Assembly (NCBI GenBank): GCA_051294375.1 | Contig: CM119266.1 | Span: forward strand, 10,193,677-10,257,676 | Length of the DNA: 64,000 nt | From: Paraspadella gotoi | Lineage: Eukaryota; Chaetognatha | Reading direction: 5' to 3' | In this document: positions 11,597 to 46,890 of the stretch, piece after piece | Layout: each line of letters begins with the position of its first letter | Position numbering within the stretch: the first letter of the stretch is position 1 | The notes under the pieces: generated by a model | Told to the model about the DNA's origin: nothing | Databases searched by the model: none | The model's input: only the letters and a program-made list of their open reading frames with translations | Position numbers and translations under genes: made by a program

Positions 11597-12375
11597 TAAT
11601 GAGGCTCGGGGTTAATACAGGGTGGATAGAAAGAAGAGATTGGATGAAGGGAGATAAAGAAAAATAAGAAAATAATGTATTTTTATTTGTTTCTTTTTTT
11701 TTTATTTCAATAAGAGACGCACCAGCCCCTCTCCTAAAGAAAAAAAAAGAAAGAAAGAGCAAAAAAAAAAAGCAAGTTTGGACGAAGAGCGATTTCGGCC
11801 GACGAATTCTCCTAATAGATATGACCTTCAAACATCATTACGACGGTTTTCGAATTTCACGGAAAACCACAATTACACTTGGGCAAGCTCGACCGAATGC
11901 TTGGTCGTCGTTGTTCTTAAAAATGGCTTTTCCAATAGATGCGTTAATTTAGAATCTTGAACGAGAGGTTTTTTCTGTACCTAGGATGAAAATATTACGG
12001 GATTTCTTGGGTAAAGTATTCATTTTAAGGTCTTTGCATTTTCGTTGCGCTTGTTCTATGAATTTTTGTTTAGATTAAAAATGGAAACTTGAAGTTAAAT
12101 TGCTGAGGCGGAGTACAGAAAATAATTTACCGCTGAAGAATAGAGAAATGCAAAAAAATTATAATAGAGTTTTTTTTTTTCTAATATCATTCAAATAGCT
12201 GATAAAATCATTAAAGAATGAGAAAATTCTCCGAGTCGAAAATTAAATCTTTTCATAACCGCGGAGTAAAAAAAATCGCGAGGTGAAAATTTTGCGCATC
12301 GTCGTCGTCGTCGTCGTCGTCCTCTCAAATTCATTTGAATTTTTGAATGAACTGAATCTTCATCGCCCAGAGAGA

Positions 12376-12472
<97 letters not shown>

Positions 12473-12884
12473 TAGTTAATTCAAAGTATGGCCGAATAAA
12501 GCGTAAAAGAAATTACGATCTAGCAACCATATGAAAATGGTACAACCAATATACATACGGAAGATATCCTGAATTGCTAAATAATTTGCCAAATTAAAAA
12601 TAATAGAATCTCGTGTCGAATTTATCAATAATGTTTCAACTTTACTTCTTCAAACAATGAACAAAAATAATGATAACAAAATACGTAATTAAAACAAAAA
12701 CATAACAAAGCAAAGCAAAGCGTGAGTGACTTCAGCTTGATTAAATAATTAAGTAAGCAAATATTTTCGTTTCATGTGGGCTACAACCCTGTAACCTTAT
12801 TGAGTGGACTTTTGAATTGTATCATGATGTTGTGAGAATTTAAAACGAACGAATTTTTAGTTCATTAAGTATAAAATTATCAAA
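11597..12884. other. Non-coding region with (CGT)n and (GA)n tracts
   Basis: A (CGT)n run is near 12297-12320 and a roughly 100-base (GA)n tract at 12370-12470. Bases 12528-12600 match the short dispersed repeat seen at 1019 and 8552. No gene is supported. Confidence 0.5.
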
Positions 12885-36401
<23,517 letters not shown>

Positions 36402-37006
36402 GACGACGCGACGAAAAAAAGGCGAAGAGGATTAAGGGATCAGGAAGTCACGTGACGGACGCGTGATCGAAACGGAAGATCGCCCCCCCCCCACACGATG
36501 GTCGGGGTTGGAGAAGGGATAAATTAGGAATCTTGAAGAATTTTGTGGACATGAGGGAACGCCCAAAATCGAAAAAGCAGAGAGAGATTTGTACCGATAG
36601 CGTTAAGGTAGAAGTTGAAAGCATTTATAAATGTGAAGTTAAAGTTTGCGTAATTAAAGAAGCCGTAATCCGACGAATGCAGTTTCGGGAGCTGACGCAA
36701 AACGTAATTCCAAAATTGAGTATCTGCAATCGTAAAAACCGACTGAAGTTAAATAAAAACGTAGTATCCGAACAGATTTTACAGTTTAATCAAATGAATG
36801 AAAGTTTTCATTTTGTAAATAAAAAAAAAAGAAAGAAAACTCGGGTTAATTTTTATATCCAAACTGAGTTTTGCCCAGTAGGATTTTTTTGGGTTCATTG
36901 TAGTCTTTTCATCGAGGGGGGAAAAAAAAGGATAAAAACTTCGGCGAACCGGAAAATGAAAACTGGATGAAAGCAATAAAATTGGTCGAAACTTGGGTTC
37001 GTGCCT

Positions 37007-37045
<39 letters not shown>

Positions 37046-37267
37046 TCGGTGTCGTCTTCCCTTTCACTGTATCCGTCTTTGATATCTTGGCCTTCGATAT
37101 CTTCTTCCGATGTCCTCGATGTCTCTCTCTTGGTTATATCATCGTTTGGATATTTTTCGTTGTCGTTTTCGTCGTCGTTGTCGTCGTTGTTTTCGTCGTC
37201 GTCGTCGTCGAGGTCGAGATCGATGTATCCACGGCTCTCGGCTCCGCTGTCCTCGTTTCCCCATCTC

Positions 37268-37310
37268 TCTTTTTTTTTTTGAATGAACTTATCCTGCGAC
37301 TTACCTTCGT
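37268..37310 (-). other. Possible 19-base microexon with perfect donor
   Basis: On the minus strand, TTTTTCAG is followed by 19 bases and then AAG|GTAAGT, the ideal donor, near 37297-37325 and likewise in copy 1 near 29905-29935. It is upstream of exon 1 and could be a 5'UTR exon of the WD40 gene. Boundaries are approximate. Confidence 0.25.
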
Positions 37311-37398
37311 GTGTCCGTCTGGTCTGAAAAAATGAGGATTCCAGGAAGATCCAGGAAAGTAAAGGGGATGAAGGGAGAGGAGGAAGGCAAGGGGAGAG

Positions 37399-37492
<94 letters not shown>

Positions 37493-38219
37493 ATTTGTTG
37501 CGTGAGATAAGGATATTGCCTATGAGAATTTATTAGAGAAATATTGTAAAAAACGATGAGGGGAGTTTTTTTCCGAATATCAACGGCGGAGGTTAAAGAG
37601 GAGAAATGAGATCAAAATCGAGGAAGAGAAAAAAATATATATTTTGAGATAAAAACAAGAGCCTTCATTCCCGAAAGCGCCCCATTTCAACTTATATTCA
37701 GAATTAACCTAAATTCAGGATTAAGTTTGTTCTTATGTTTAATAATTAGCTTAATAGGTTAGGGGGTTAAGGTTAACGACAAGGTTATTGATGAGGGATA
37801 GCGATTAGGTTAGATTTAGTTAATGGTTAGAGATTGGTATAAACTTTTGAAAACAGATTATGTAAGGATTAGGATTTTAAATAGGGCGCTCTCAAAAAAT
37901 AGTGCCAAAACAAGGATATTAAATCCTGCGTTTGATCAGTCTCCATGTTCTCACCTTCTTTCTCTCTTTGGTTAGCAGCGTAAAACAATTTATTCCAGCA
38001 GCCGCTCCTCTTTCTCCTGTATCTAATTGATTCTTTCTCATTCGAATACTAAAAGTAAGTGAAGAGCGAAATTCCCTTTATAAATCTTAGTTTTTCCTTA
38101 TTTAAAGAAGCATTATCACTACTTTTGGGGAGAGTATCAGCTTACAGCCTTTCTCGGGATTTCATTATTTTCTCCCCACAAAGAGCAAAATTGCTTTTTT
38201 TTGTCATTTAGCCTTTAAG

Positions 38220-38650
38220 CCTTTGTAACACTTGGAAAGAAAGAGTTTGATTTCTTGCCATTATATTGCCCATGAGAATTTACTAGCTAAATATTGTAAT
38301 GAAAGATCTGAAAATCGATTGTACTGAAAGAGGAAAAAAAGAAGAAATATTTTGGAATGAAAAAAAATAACAGAGTAATTAATAAAACTATATTTAATAG
38401 TTAACAGAGCAAGCTACGAGCTTGTCAATACGTTTTCTTTATTAAAATCGTTAAAAATGACAAAGGTAATTACAGGGGTTTTTTAAGATAACTTAGGAAT
38501 TAGATTTATTAAAACAGTTTTGGATGTATTGGAGCGTAACATATTTCTATATTCAAAGCGAATATTCCACTACAAAAATATAATATGTACGAAAAAGTGT
38601 AAATCGCAAGCTTTGAATATTGTTCTCCAGACTTTAATGTCTGATTCGAC
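38220..38650. other. Short intergenic AT-rich sequence
   Basis: Separates the duplicate copy from the first lectin gene. Nothing else is visible. Confidence 0.5.
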
Positions 38651-39325
38651 TCATTTAAACTGGCAGATAAAGGGTCTTTCTTTTTGGCAATTTTGATCTT
38701 GCCATTTTTTCTCCCCATTTACGACGATGCACTTCCGACCTCCACCATTAGGCTCAGTCTCGTTCCAACGAAACAATTTTATCTTTCGAATTGAAGCGAT
38801 CTCATCGGACTGAGGGTTAGGAGCGAAGACCCAAAGCCAATCTGGATGGAATATGGAAAGGTTAAATCTCTCTCTCTCTCTCTCTCTCTGACTTCATTGA
38901 TTCGTGCTCACATTCATATAAGCATTCATTATGTACACTTGAATGCGCAGCACTAGGAAATACATACACTGATTTAAAATCGTTGTAACCGTACCATCGT
39001 CGGCAGTATTCCGATACCCGGCGATCCAAACAAATTCGAAACGAGGCTCAAAGAATTTCTCGAATCCCTCAATGTCGTCCTCAGGGATCGCGAGATGCCC
39101 ATTCTGGCGAGCGCACTCCATGAGCGCCTCCGTCCAGTTCACGTTTCGAGATGCCCACTCGTAGCGAAATCTGGGGCGACCCTCGGCGCCGCAGGATGAC
39201 GCAGGATGACGCAGCGTCGCCGCTGTCGATGGGGGATGTAAACTCTGGAGGCAGAATGGCTCGCCGAGGGTGTCGCGGACGATGAAGACGACGACGAGGG
39301 GAATTAGGAGATCCGAACAACCCAT
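38651..39325 (-). CDS. C-type lectin-like secreted protein A (173 aa, EPN motif)
   Basis: Two exons, 39325-38995 and 38841-38651, joined GAT G|AT TGG. The product begins with a hydrophobic signal (MGCSDLLIPLVVVFIV) and then a C-type lectin fold: EWASRNVNWTEALMECARQN, GHLAIPEDD, VWIAGY, WLWVFA, EPN, KC, WQDQNC and FICQ. All four core cysteines are visible. EPN is associated with mannose-type binding, but WQD replaces the usual WND, so Ca-dependent sugar binding is uncertain. The junction between signal and domain carries a 10-base tandem duplication (39191-39210). It is the most intact member of a three-gene tandem array reading the same way. The function is probably secreted recognition, either defence or matrix; that part is inference. 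Confidence 0.8.
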
Positions 39326-39449
39326 TACAGAAAATAAGCGGTTAAATTTGATAATAATAGCTATTAATATTATAAATAAACTTCAGGCGGATAGAAAGTT
39401 GCCAATCGATTATTCGGACGGAAAATTGGACTCGTGGTCTTTTAGGTTA

Positions 39450-39683
39450 GGCGTTGAAACCTAAATCTGATATACGTTGTCATGGAAATTGTATAATATA
39501 TATACAATATATATACGATATATATATATATTATATATATATATATCGATCCCCGTCCCTTTCGTCGACGAAACAAGAGTTATTTGAGTTAGAATTTATG
39601 TTTGCTCTTCCGGTAACTTTACCTAGAGTAAAAAGAGGGCAAAAAATTACTAAATACTGCACAACAGGAAAATACTAAAAAAG
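39450..39683. other. Intergenic, TA-rich
   Basis: A (TA)n-type tract at 39494-39546. No gene is seen. Confidence 0.5.
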
Positions 39684-40094
39684 GTGAAGAGACTTTAATT
39701 ATTGTTATTTGTTAGTGACAGAACCGTTCAATGTAAGCAGTCCCTGAGCTTCGGATCAGGCTGTAACACCGTGTTACAGGCGGGTTAAGCGTCCCGTCCC
39801 TCTTAACTGCTAGGCGGCCACCGGGCTAGAACCCCGGACCTTTGGGTTGGGAGGCGAATGACTTGCCTCCGGCACCAATGACCGCTGATGAACAGTTGGT
39901 GGATTTTAGTCCACCATACATCCCCCCCTCCCATAGGGAGAAGTCTGTTGCGTCTCTTAAGTGAATTGTTGTTGGTGGAAAGTGCGTCACCAAGTTGAGG
40001 CATGTTGCCTGATGTGTTGTTGGCGGAAAGTGCATCACCAGGTTGAGGCCTGTTGCCTGAAAGTGTTGTTGCTGTTGTGTTAAGAAGTCGGGCT
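39684..40094 (-). mobile_element. tRNA-derived SINE-like element, copy 1
   Basis: Repeats 40095-40335 over its first 230 bases. Read on the minus strand it contains CGCCTCCCAACCCAAAGGTC followed by GGGGTTCTAGCCC. This resembles the anticodon arm and B box (GGTTCGANTCC) of a tRNA. The rest includes two further tandem copies of a GTTGTTGG-GGAAAGTGC-TCACCA block (39970-40060). Confidence 0.6.
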
Positions 40095-40335
40095 CACCAA
40101 TGAAGATACTTTAATTATTTTTATGTGTTAGTGACAGAACCATTCAATGTAAGCAGTCCCTGAGCTTCGGATCAGGCTGTAACACCGTGTTACAGGCGGG
40201 TTAAGGGCCCCGTCCCTCGTAACTGTTAGGCGGCCACCGGGCTAGAACCCCGGACCTTTGGGTTGGGAGGCGAATGACTTGCCTCCGGCACCAATGACCG
40301 CTGATGAACGGTTGGTGGATTTTAGTCCACCATAA
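40095..40335 (-). mobile_element. tRNA-derived SINE-like element, copy 2, truncated
   Basis: Starts with the same GACTTTAATTATT-type segment and ends after TTTTAGTCCACCATA. About 95% similar to copy 1 by eye. The two copies form a head-to-tail tandem. Confidence 0.6.
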
Positions 40336-40423
40336 AGGAATAGATAGTCTTAGGAACAGAAATCGCTACAAGATCACTTAATATTAGGATAAAGAAGCGA
40401 GTGTACATAACACATTAAGCAAA

Positions 40424-40793
40424 TTACATGTCTGAGACAAAAACAGTGAGGCTTACTATAAAAAGTATGAAAAAAAAATGATATATTGTGGACGCAATAT
40501 CGAGTTTGTGAGTAGCGTGGTCTTAGAAAAACCAAAACCAAAACCAATCTGCAAAGATGAATGAATTTTATTTATTTTTTGCACAATCTCAATAGAATAT
40601 AGAATATTAGTCATTCCTTAATTTATCTTGGAAACATTTACTGAAGTTACTTTAATTACATTAAACTATCGACAGCTTTTCTTGTCCGAGGCCGTAAGTG
40701 TTAAGTTTAATTTACTCTTTTCACTCTTTATTTTTTAGCCATCGTTATTAGTTCAAATTTAATTTTTTTTTTAATTACATGCCAATTTCTCTC
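40424..40793. repeat. Contig-end duplicate, copy 1 (before 10-N gap)
   Basis: Matches 40804-41160 almost base for base, except for 14 extra bases near 40486 (ATTGTGGACGCAAT). The two copies flank a 10-N gap (40794-40803), as expected from overlapping contig ends that were not merged. Confidence 0.9.
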
Positions 40794-40803
40794 NNNNNNN
40801 NNN

Positions 40804-41160
40804 TTACATGTCTGAGACAAAAACAGTGAGGCTTACTATAAAAAGTATGAAAAAAAAATGATATATCGAGTTTGTGAGTAGCGTGGTCTTAGAAAAACCA
40901 AAACCAAAACCAATCTGCAAAGATGAATGAATTTTATTTATTTTTTGCACAATCTCAATAGAATATAGAATATTAGTCATTCCTTAATTTATCTTGGAAA
41001 CATTTACTGAAGTTACTTTAATTACATTAAACTATCGACAGCTTTTCTTGTCCGAGGCCGTAAGTGTTAAGTTTAATTTACTCTTTTCACTCTTTATTTT
41101 TTAGCCATCGTTATTAGTTCAAATTTAATTTTTTTTTTAATTACATGCCAATTTCTCTCA
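40804..41160. repeat. Contig-end duplicate, copy 2 (after 10-N gap)
   Basis: See 40424-40793. This copy runs into the first exon of lectin gene B. Confidence 0.9.
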
Positions 41161-41161
41161 C

Positions 41162-41568
41162 CCTTGCTGTTTCGTTCCAGGATTTCGTCAAATTTTTCTT
41201 CGTCGTCTTCGGGAATGGCTAAATGACCGCCACACTCAACACATACTTTAAGCGTCTCCAGCCATGTTACGTTTCGACTCATCCACTCGTAGCGCACTAG
41301 CCTTTTCCCAACGGTTCGGACTCTTGTTTCGGACTCAACCGGGACACAACGGCCCCGAAGTAGGGTGCAGCTCTGTCGTACGGCACGGTGCGGCCGGTGC
41401 CAGGAGGCCAAGTTCTCCCGCAGAGCACGCAGACGCCTTCTCCGCCGTCGTTGGCAGTGTATGAAACCTTTGAAAATAGAATGGCTCGCCGAGGGTGTTT
41501 CCAATTAAAAAAAGGGTGACAGTGTTGAGGACTAAGATGAAAGTGAAGACGAGTTGCGGACCACTCAT
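41162..41568 (-). pseudogene. C-type lectin-like gene B, 5' part only
   Basis: It starts MSGPQLVFTFILVLNTVTLF (signal peptide), then GEPFYFQRFH as in its neighbours. Its frame stops at TGA 41341-41339, while the lectin core RYEWMSRNVTWLETLKVC, GHLAIPEDDEE is one frame over. A donor (AAGG|GTGAGA, 41162/41161) follows. The WIAG and WND/C-terminal part is not found before gene A. The missing end may be lost at the 10-N gap, so this is either a truncated gene or an assembly loss. The frame change lies in a region that is also frame-ambiguous in gene C. Confidence 0.6.
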
Positions 41569-42434
41569 AGTCGGCTTCTCGATAACCTGATTTTTTAAAA
41601 AGTCTTAAACTGCAAGAGTGATTCTTTCAAAATTTCTCGGAAATTATGTGGATGGCACCATATATATAATCCACAATTAGTCCGAATCGTCGTACGTATG
41701 TAAAGGCTGAGTTTAGGTTGAACTAAAGCAAAATAACAGTGTTTCCTGAAGAAAAAAAAACTAAACTTTTCAGTTTTTTCCAAATTTCAGTGAACATTTA
41801 TACAATTACTTGTTACACTATTTTTTTTTAATATTTTATAATATAAGGTCAGTTTCGGTTGAGCCTTCGAAAAATAATCTTTGATCCACTTTGAAAAGCA
41901 ACAACATCTTCTCTCCTAACGCGATGTCAGTTTTGGGAAGATAATTTTTCTCGGTTGAAAATAAATAGTTATCGATCCGCCATTGTTTGCCCTTCAGATT
42001 TTGGCAGGGGGCTTGGAAATTTGAATCCAGCGCTTATCTCTCTGTATGTCATTATTTACATGTATATCTGTTTGTCTGTCTGATTGAATTAATAAAAAAT
42101 AATTGAACGGATGAATAAATAAGTAAATTCAGCACAGATTGATTTATTGGGGGGATTTTACTTTCTGCATTTTAAGCCGTATATCTTAAAACATTGTTAA
42201 AAGAACTTATTACGTATTTTTCAAGTTTTCCTCTCTCTCTAACTAAAATCAATCGAGAAATTGTTCATCTTTCTCAAAATTAATCGACCGTTCATTTTGT
42301 CCCTCAAAATTCGAGTTTCCATTTTCTTTAAGACGGTGCATCAACGACAAACAAAATTCATTATAATTCGATAAAAGGTGAGAAAAAATATTTCAATGCC
42401 GAGTTTGGGAGAAACTTGACGAGTAATCGACGAC
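41569..42434. other. Intergenic between lectin genes B and C
   Basis: AT-rich, with no ORF of note. Confidence 0.5.
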
Positions 42435-43263
42435 TCATTCCAACTGACAAACAAAATGCATCGCCGAATGACAAGTTCCGTCATGCCATTTCTTGTTTTC
42501 TTCGACTAAGAGGCCATCCGGTTGGCCAATTTCCCAGTTAAACTTGATAATTTTTCGATCGGAACGAACTTCGTCTTTAGTCGTCCAGTGATGATAATCG
42601 GTGACCCAAAACAAATCTGAAAGATAAGTTAAAAATATCAGAACACAAATTTAAACATTGCAGAGATGAGGGGACGGAAATGCGGGATATAATTTTCATA
42701 ACTTTCACTGATTCTAACCCAGAAAATATCTAACCTGATCTAAGAGGTTTGCCCGCGATCCAAACGCCTGAAAATTCTCTATCCAAATTTTTTTAAAAAA
42801 TTCTTCTTCGTCGTCTTCGGGGATCGCCAGCCGACCTTCGATCTCTTTGCAAACGTTAAGCGCCTTCAGCCAGGTGGCCTCTTGATCCATCCTCTCTACC
42901 CTTTTCTCTTTGCAATAACCTCGGCACTACCCCTTCTTCTCCAGCTCCCTCTCCCCCTTCCGTTCGGAATAAATTGACAGATGTCGCTGTCGAAGAAGAT
43001 GGAAGTTCCGTTGTAGGGTTTGGTGCTGCCGTAGGGTGCTGTGCCCCTGAAGGACGCTGTGCTGTCGTGAAGCTTGTAGGCTCTGGAGGACGAGGTAAGG
43101 GATCCAGTGCACCCGATGGGCACGCTGATGTCTTCAGGTGCGGTTCTGACGCCGTGGGTGGTGGATGGAAGCTTTGAAAGCGAAAAGGCTCGCAGAGAGT
43201 GGCCCCGATGAGGAGGAACGAGGTGAAGACAAAGAAGATGAAGACGGTTTGACCACTAACCAT
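42435..43263 (-). CDS. C-type lectin-like secreted protein C (QPD motif, frameshifts)
   Basis: Exons 43263-42735 and 42616-42435. The start is MVSGQTVFIFFVFTSFLLIG, then EPFRFQSFHPPP. The middle segment is best read one frame over (CTGSLTSSSRAYKLHDSTAS, FFDSDICQF), and the core again in another (ATWLKALNVCKEIEGRLAIP). A 1-base jump in an A7 run (about 42790) is needed to reach FSGVWIAGKPLRS. Exon 2 is clean: DLFWVTDYHHW, KFNWEIGQPDG, KWHDGTC, FVCQLE, stop. QPD is the galactose-type motif, unlike EPN in gene A. The cysteine expected between QPD and WHD is absent, so one conserved disulfide is lost. Gene may be functional with sequence errors, or decaying. Confidence 0.6.
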
Positions 43264-44198
43264 CTTCTTCTTGAAAACTGAACATTTAATTTTTAATTTA
43301 AATTTTTAATTCCGTTTGAAATGACTGAAATCAGGGCGCATTTATTTTATCGATTGAAACGACCGGAGGCGACGGCGAAATAGACAGAAAAAAATGAGAA
43401 TCATCGATCGGTCAATGTTGACTTTGAGATTTCGTCGTCGGGCGATGAAATATGATGCTGGCGTTGATTTATCTGTAATATCTGTCACTCTTCATTTCTA
43501 TGTATTTGTTTGCATAAATCTACGAACGAATGAATGATTGATACCGAGGATAATGATAGCGACATGTCCAGGAGACCCTTTAATTCTTATAAGAGGTCTC
43601 AACTTCATCTCCAGAGCAAGTCGCAGTGTTAATATTTTCTCAATTTGTTAGAATGAATTAATACAAAACCAGTGAAAAAATGTATTCAGAAAAAAAAGAG
43701 GGATTCGAAGAGAATTAAGGATGAAAGGGGAATTTTTCATCGATCGAAGCGGCCAGTTGAGTGATGATTCGTTTATTCGGTCATTGTCTGACATTTAGAT
43801 TTAAGTCTGCGAAATCTAAATTTTCGGTCTGACTGTCGTTCTCTAATTCTGTCTGTCTGCAGTTCAGAATCATTAAATGAATAAATAAATAAACAAAAGA
43901 ATGAAGACTTCGATGAAAAAAGATTGCATAATGAATGAATGAATGAATGNNNNNNNNNNTGAATGAATGAATAAAGGAATGATTGAATGAATAAATTAAT
44001 TAATCAATCAATTAATCAAATAATAATAATAATCGATCGGTAATTTTGATCGAAAAGGATTTCATTCACAGAATTTTCATCCAATAAATTATCCATCCAT
44101 TGTTTTACAACTTTGTTTAAACAAAATAAAAATAGGAAAACAGTTGTTTTTTTTTCATTTTCACTTCTAAATCCTAAACATTCTGAAATCATTTGTAA
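43264..44198. other. Intergenic with GAAT repeat and 10-N gap
   Basis: (GAAT)n surrounds the gap 43950-43959. AATCAATTAATC-type repeats follow (43985-44030). No gene. Confidence 0.6.
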
Positions 44199-46890
44199 TC
44201 ACTCGCTAATCCCATCGAAACCCCCCGCCCCGTCCGAGTCCGATCCCTCGGCCAACAGTTCCGTCGTCTCCGCAACAACCGAGTCGTCATCTTCCTCCTC
44301 CTCCTCTTCCTCCCCTTCCTCGATCCTCCCCAACGTCCTCGCACCTTCCTCCCTTTCCTCCTCCATCTCTTCCTCTTCCTCCACTCTACCTTCCCCCACC
44401 TTCTCCCCTTCCAACGCAGCCGCCTCCGCCTCCTCCCGCTCCGGATCCTCCACCACCATCGACAGCGCCCTCGGATGATGCGGCGGCGGCGGCGGCGTCG
44501 TCTCTTGGAACGCCTCATTGACGTAGACGTCGACGCCGAAGGGATCCTCGTCGCGGAACGGATCGTCGGAAAAGCGCGGATAATCCTCGTCGTCGTCGTC
44601 GTCGTCGTCAGCTTCGAAGGAATCCTCCAACTCGTCTCCGAGAAAGGCGCCTCTTAAAAGCCTTCGATCTCCCCGCTCGGGTTCCCAATCGTCGATCATT
44701 GAATCCTCACTTAACATCGGCGTCCGTTCGCCCACCTTCTCCTCTTCCTCTTCCTCCTCTTCCTCCCCCTCGGCGGCGAACTTGACCTTCGTCGTCCGCT
44801 CGGCGACGAAGATGTCGGGAAAATCCTCGAGATCCTTGGAGTCGCGAAACTCGCGCGACCAACGGAAGATGGGGGCGAGGAATCGACGGCCGCGTGCCGT
44901 GTCGGGTTTGATCGGGGGTGGGGCGGGTGAAGAGGCGAATGGGGCGACGGGGTTGTCGTCGTTTTCGTCGCTTGAGTTGTTGTTGTTGTTGTTTATATTG
45001 TTAGGAAAATGGACGTTGTCGTCGTTGATTTTGTCGTTGTTGTTGTCGTCGTCCATATCTCGAGACCCATTTCCTGCTTCCTCTTCCTGGACCCTCTCCT
45101 CTTCCTTCTCCGCCTCGATGCCCCCGCTCCGAGACGGCCTTCTCTCGGCGTCGATCCTCAGCGTGCGCCGCACCGCCGTGTGGATGCTGATCTTCCGAAT
45201 CTCCGCCTCCGCCTCCCGCGACGCCCGACCCCGCGCCACGACCGACTTGACGAGGGCGATGACGACGCCGACGAGGACGACGACAATGACGCAGAGAACG
45301 ACGCCGAGGATAACCTGACCCGGCCCTACCGAGGTCAAGAAGCTCTCCTCCACGGCGGCTGAGGCGGCGGCCGCGGCGTAGTCGGCCTCGGGATCGCTCA
45401 AGACGACGGCGGCGGCCAAATCCGCGCGAAAATTTCGATAGGCGTAGTTTTCCGGCGCCGGTGGGAGAGGAATCGGCGCCGGCGCCGCGATGCAACGACC
45501 CTTAACGACGCCGCCGACGGATCTGGCGCCGTATGGGCTTCGATCGTCGTAGAGCGCCGACTTTAGCGGCGTCAATCGAGTTCGTCGCCAGCGCAGATCG
45601 AGGGCGACGTTGGAGAGGCAGCCGGTGAAGTTGAAGAAGCCTCGAAGCGTTGGATGAACGAGCGGAAGGCCACCGACGAGCACCACGCTTAAATCCTTTA
45701 AAATCCTTAAATTCCCCCGCGTCTCTCTCTCGCTCTCGTCCACCTCCAACGACACTTCTCTCGCCTTCTTCGTCAACCGCAACTGGTGATGCTCTCCGTC
45801 CAAGACATCGACGATCGATTTGAGTCGAACTCCTTCTCGTCCCGACTGCACCTCCACCCAGAGTTCCGTCCACTCGTTGAGGTAAACGTGAAGAAAGTCG
45901 GTGTGAGTTCGTCTCGTGGAGGAGGATTCCGCGTAGAGGAGGGATTGCCGCTCGCCGGCGGAAGAGCTGTCCACGCGGAGAATCACCTCGAGCGTCTCCA
46001 ACGGGTCGTCAACTCCTTGTCTTTTTTTTCTTATCGACGAAGCCTTCGGCACGCTCTGCACCACGAAGCTCTTCCCATCAAAAGCGGCGCCGTTATCCTC
46101 CGCGCATGTCGGCCCCGCGAATCCCGTCTTTCCACAGTCGCAGCTGAAGGCCGACCATTTCTCCCGACAAACCCCACCGTTCGCGCACGGAGCGCCGTCG
46201 CAAGGCGCCAGGCAGCCGGGCTTGGCGCCGCTGCCGCCGTCCCGAGCCGTATTTTCCAAGGGAATTTGAAAGTCGTCGAATTTAAGGCCAGAGAGGCAAC
46301 CGATCAGAGGAGGGAGCGTCGAGTTGGTCGCGGATCCGAGAGAGACGCGCACGCGGTCTGCGGGATCCGAAACGTCCAATTTTGGCATCACCGTCGGCGT
46401 CGAATCGCAGTTGACGAACGGATCCGCCGAAAACGTCATAATCTTGTCCCGCGCCAAAACCAGACGACGCTCGTCATCGTTGAGACGAAGCGTCATTTCC
46501 GGTCGACCACGCCTTCGACGGAGGCGGACGCGTTGGAGTCGTCCGTCGTTGAGAGGGCGCGAAGATTCGAGTCGAATCTCAATCGGGCAGTTGGACGAAT
46601 CGACGAGGGCGTTGAGGGTGACGAAGAGCGAATCCCTCTCGAAGTGGAACTGGATAAAGTTGTCGAATTTGTCGCGGGCGTGGAGCAACAGCGCAGCGGC
46701 GGAGAAGCTGCGGAAGGCGAAGGTGACGGAGGCGTCAAAAGGATCGAAAGGGGCGTGGCCGGAGGCGGAGTTGAAGTATTCGACGGCGGGTTGGATGTCT
46801 TTCTTGGAGGGAGTGAGAGTCATCGCGTCATCGTTTAAATTGATTTCGCAATTTCGACCAAAGATTGAAAATTCGTCGAAACACTCGCAC
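44199..46890 (-). CDS. Axotactin-like gene, exon 4 (LamG5-EGF4-LamG6-TM-tail)
   Basis: The acceptor TTTCTCACAAG|G completes the split Arg codon and gives RCECFDEFSIFGRNCE, the end of EGF3. EGF4 is CLAPCDGAPCANGGVCR with CDCGKTGFAGPTC. A basic RKKRQ lies at about residue 1426 at the start of LamG6 and resembles a furin site. The membrane segment is VILGVVLCVIVVVLVGVVIA. The stop is TGA at 44201-44199. Confidence 0.85.
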
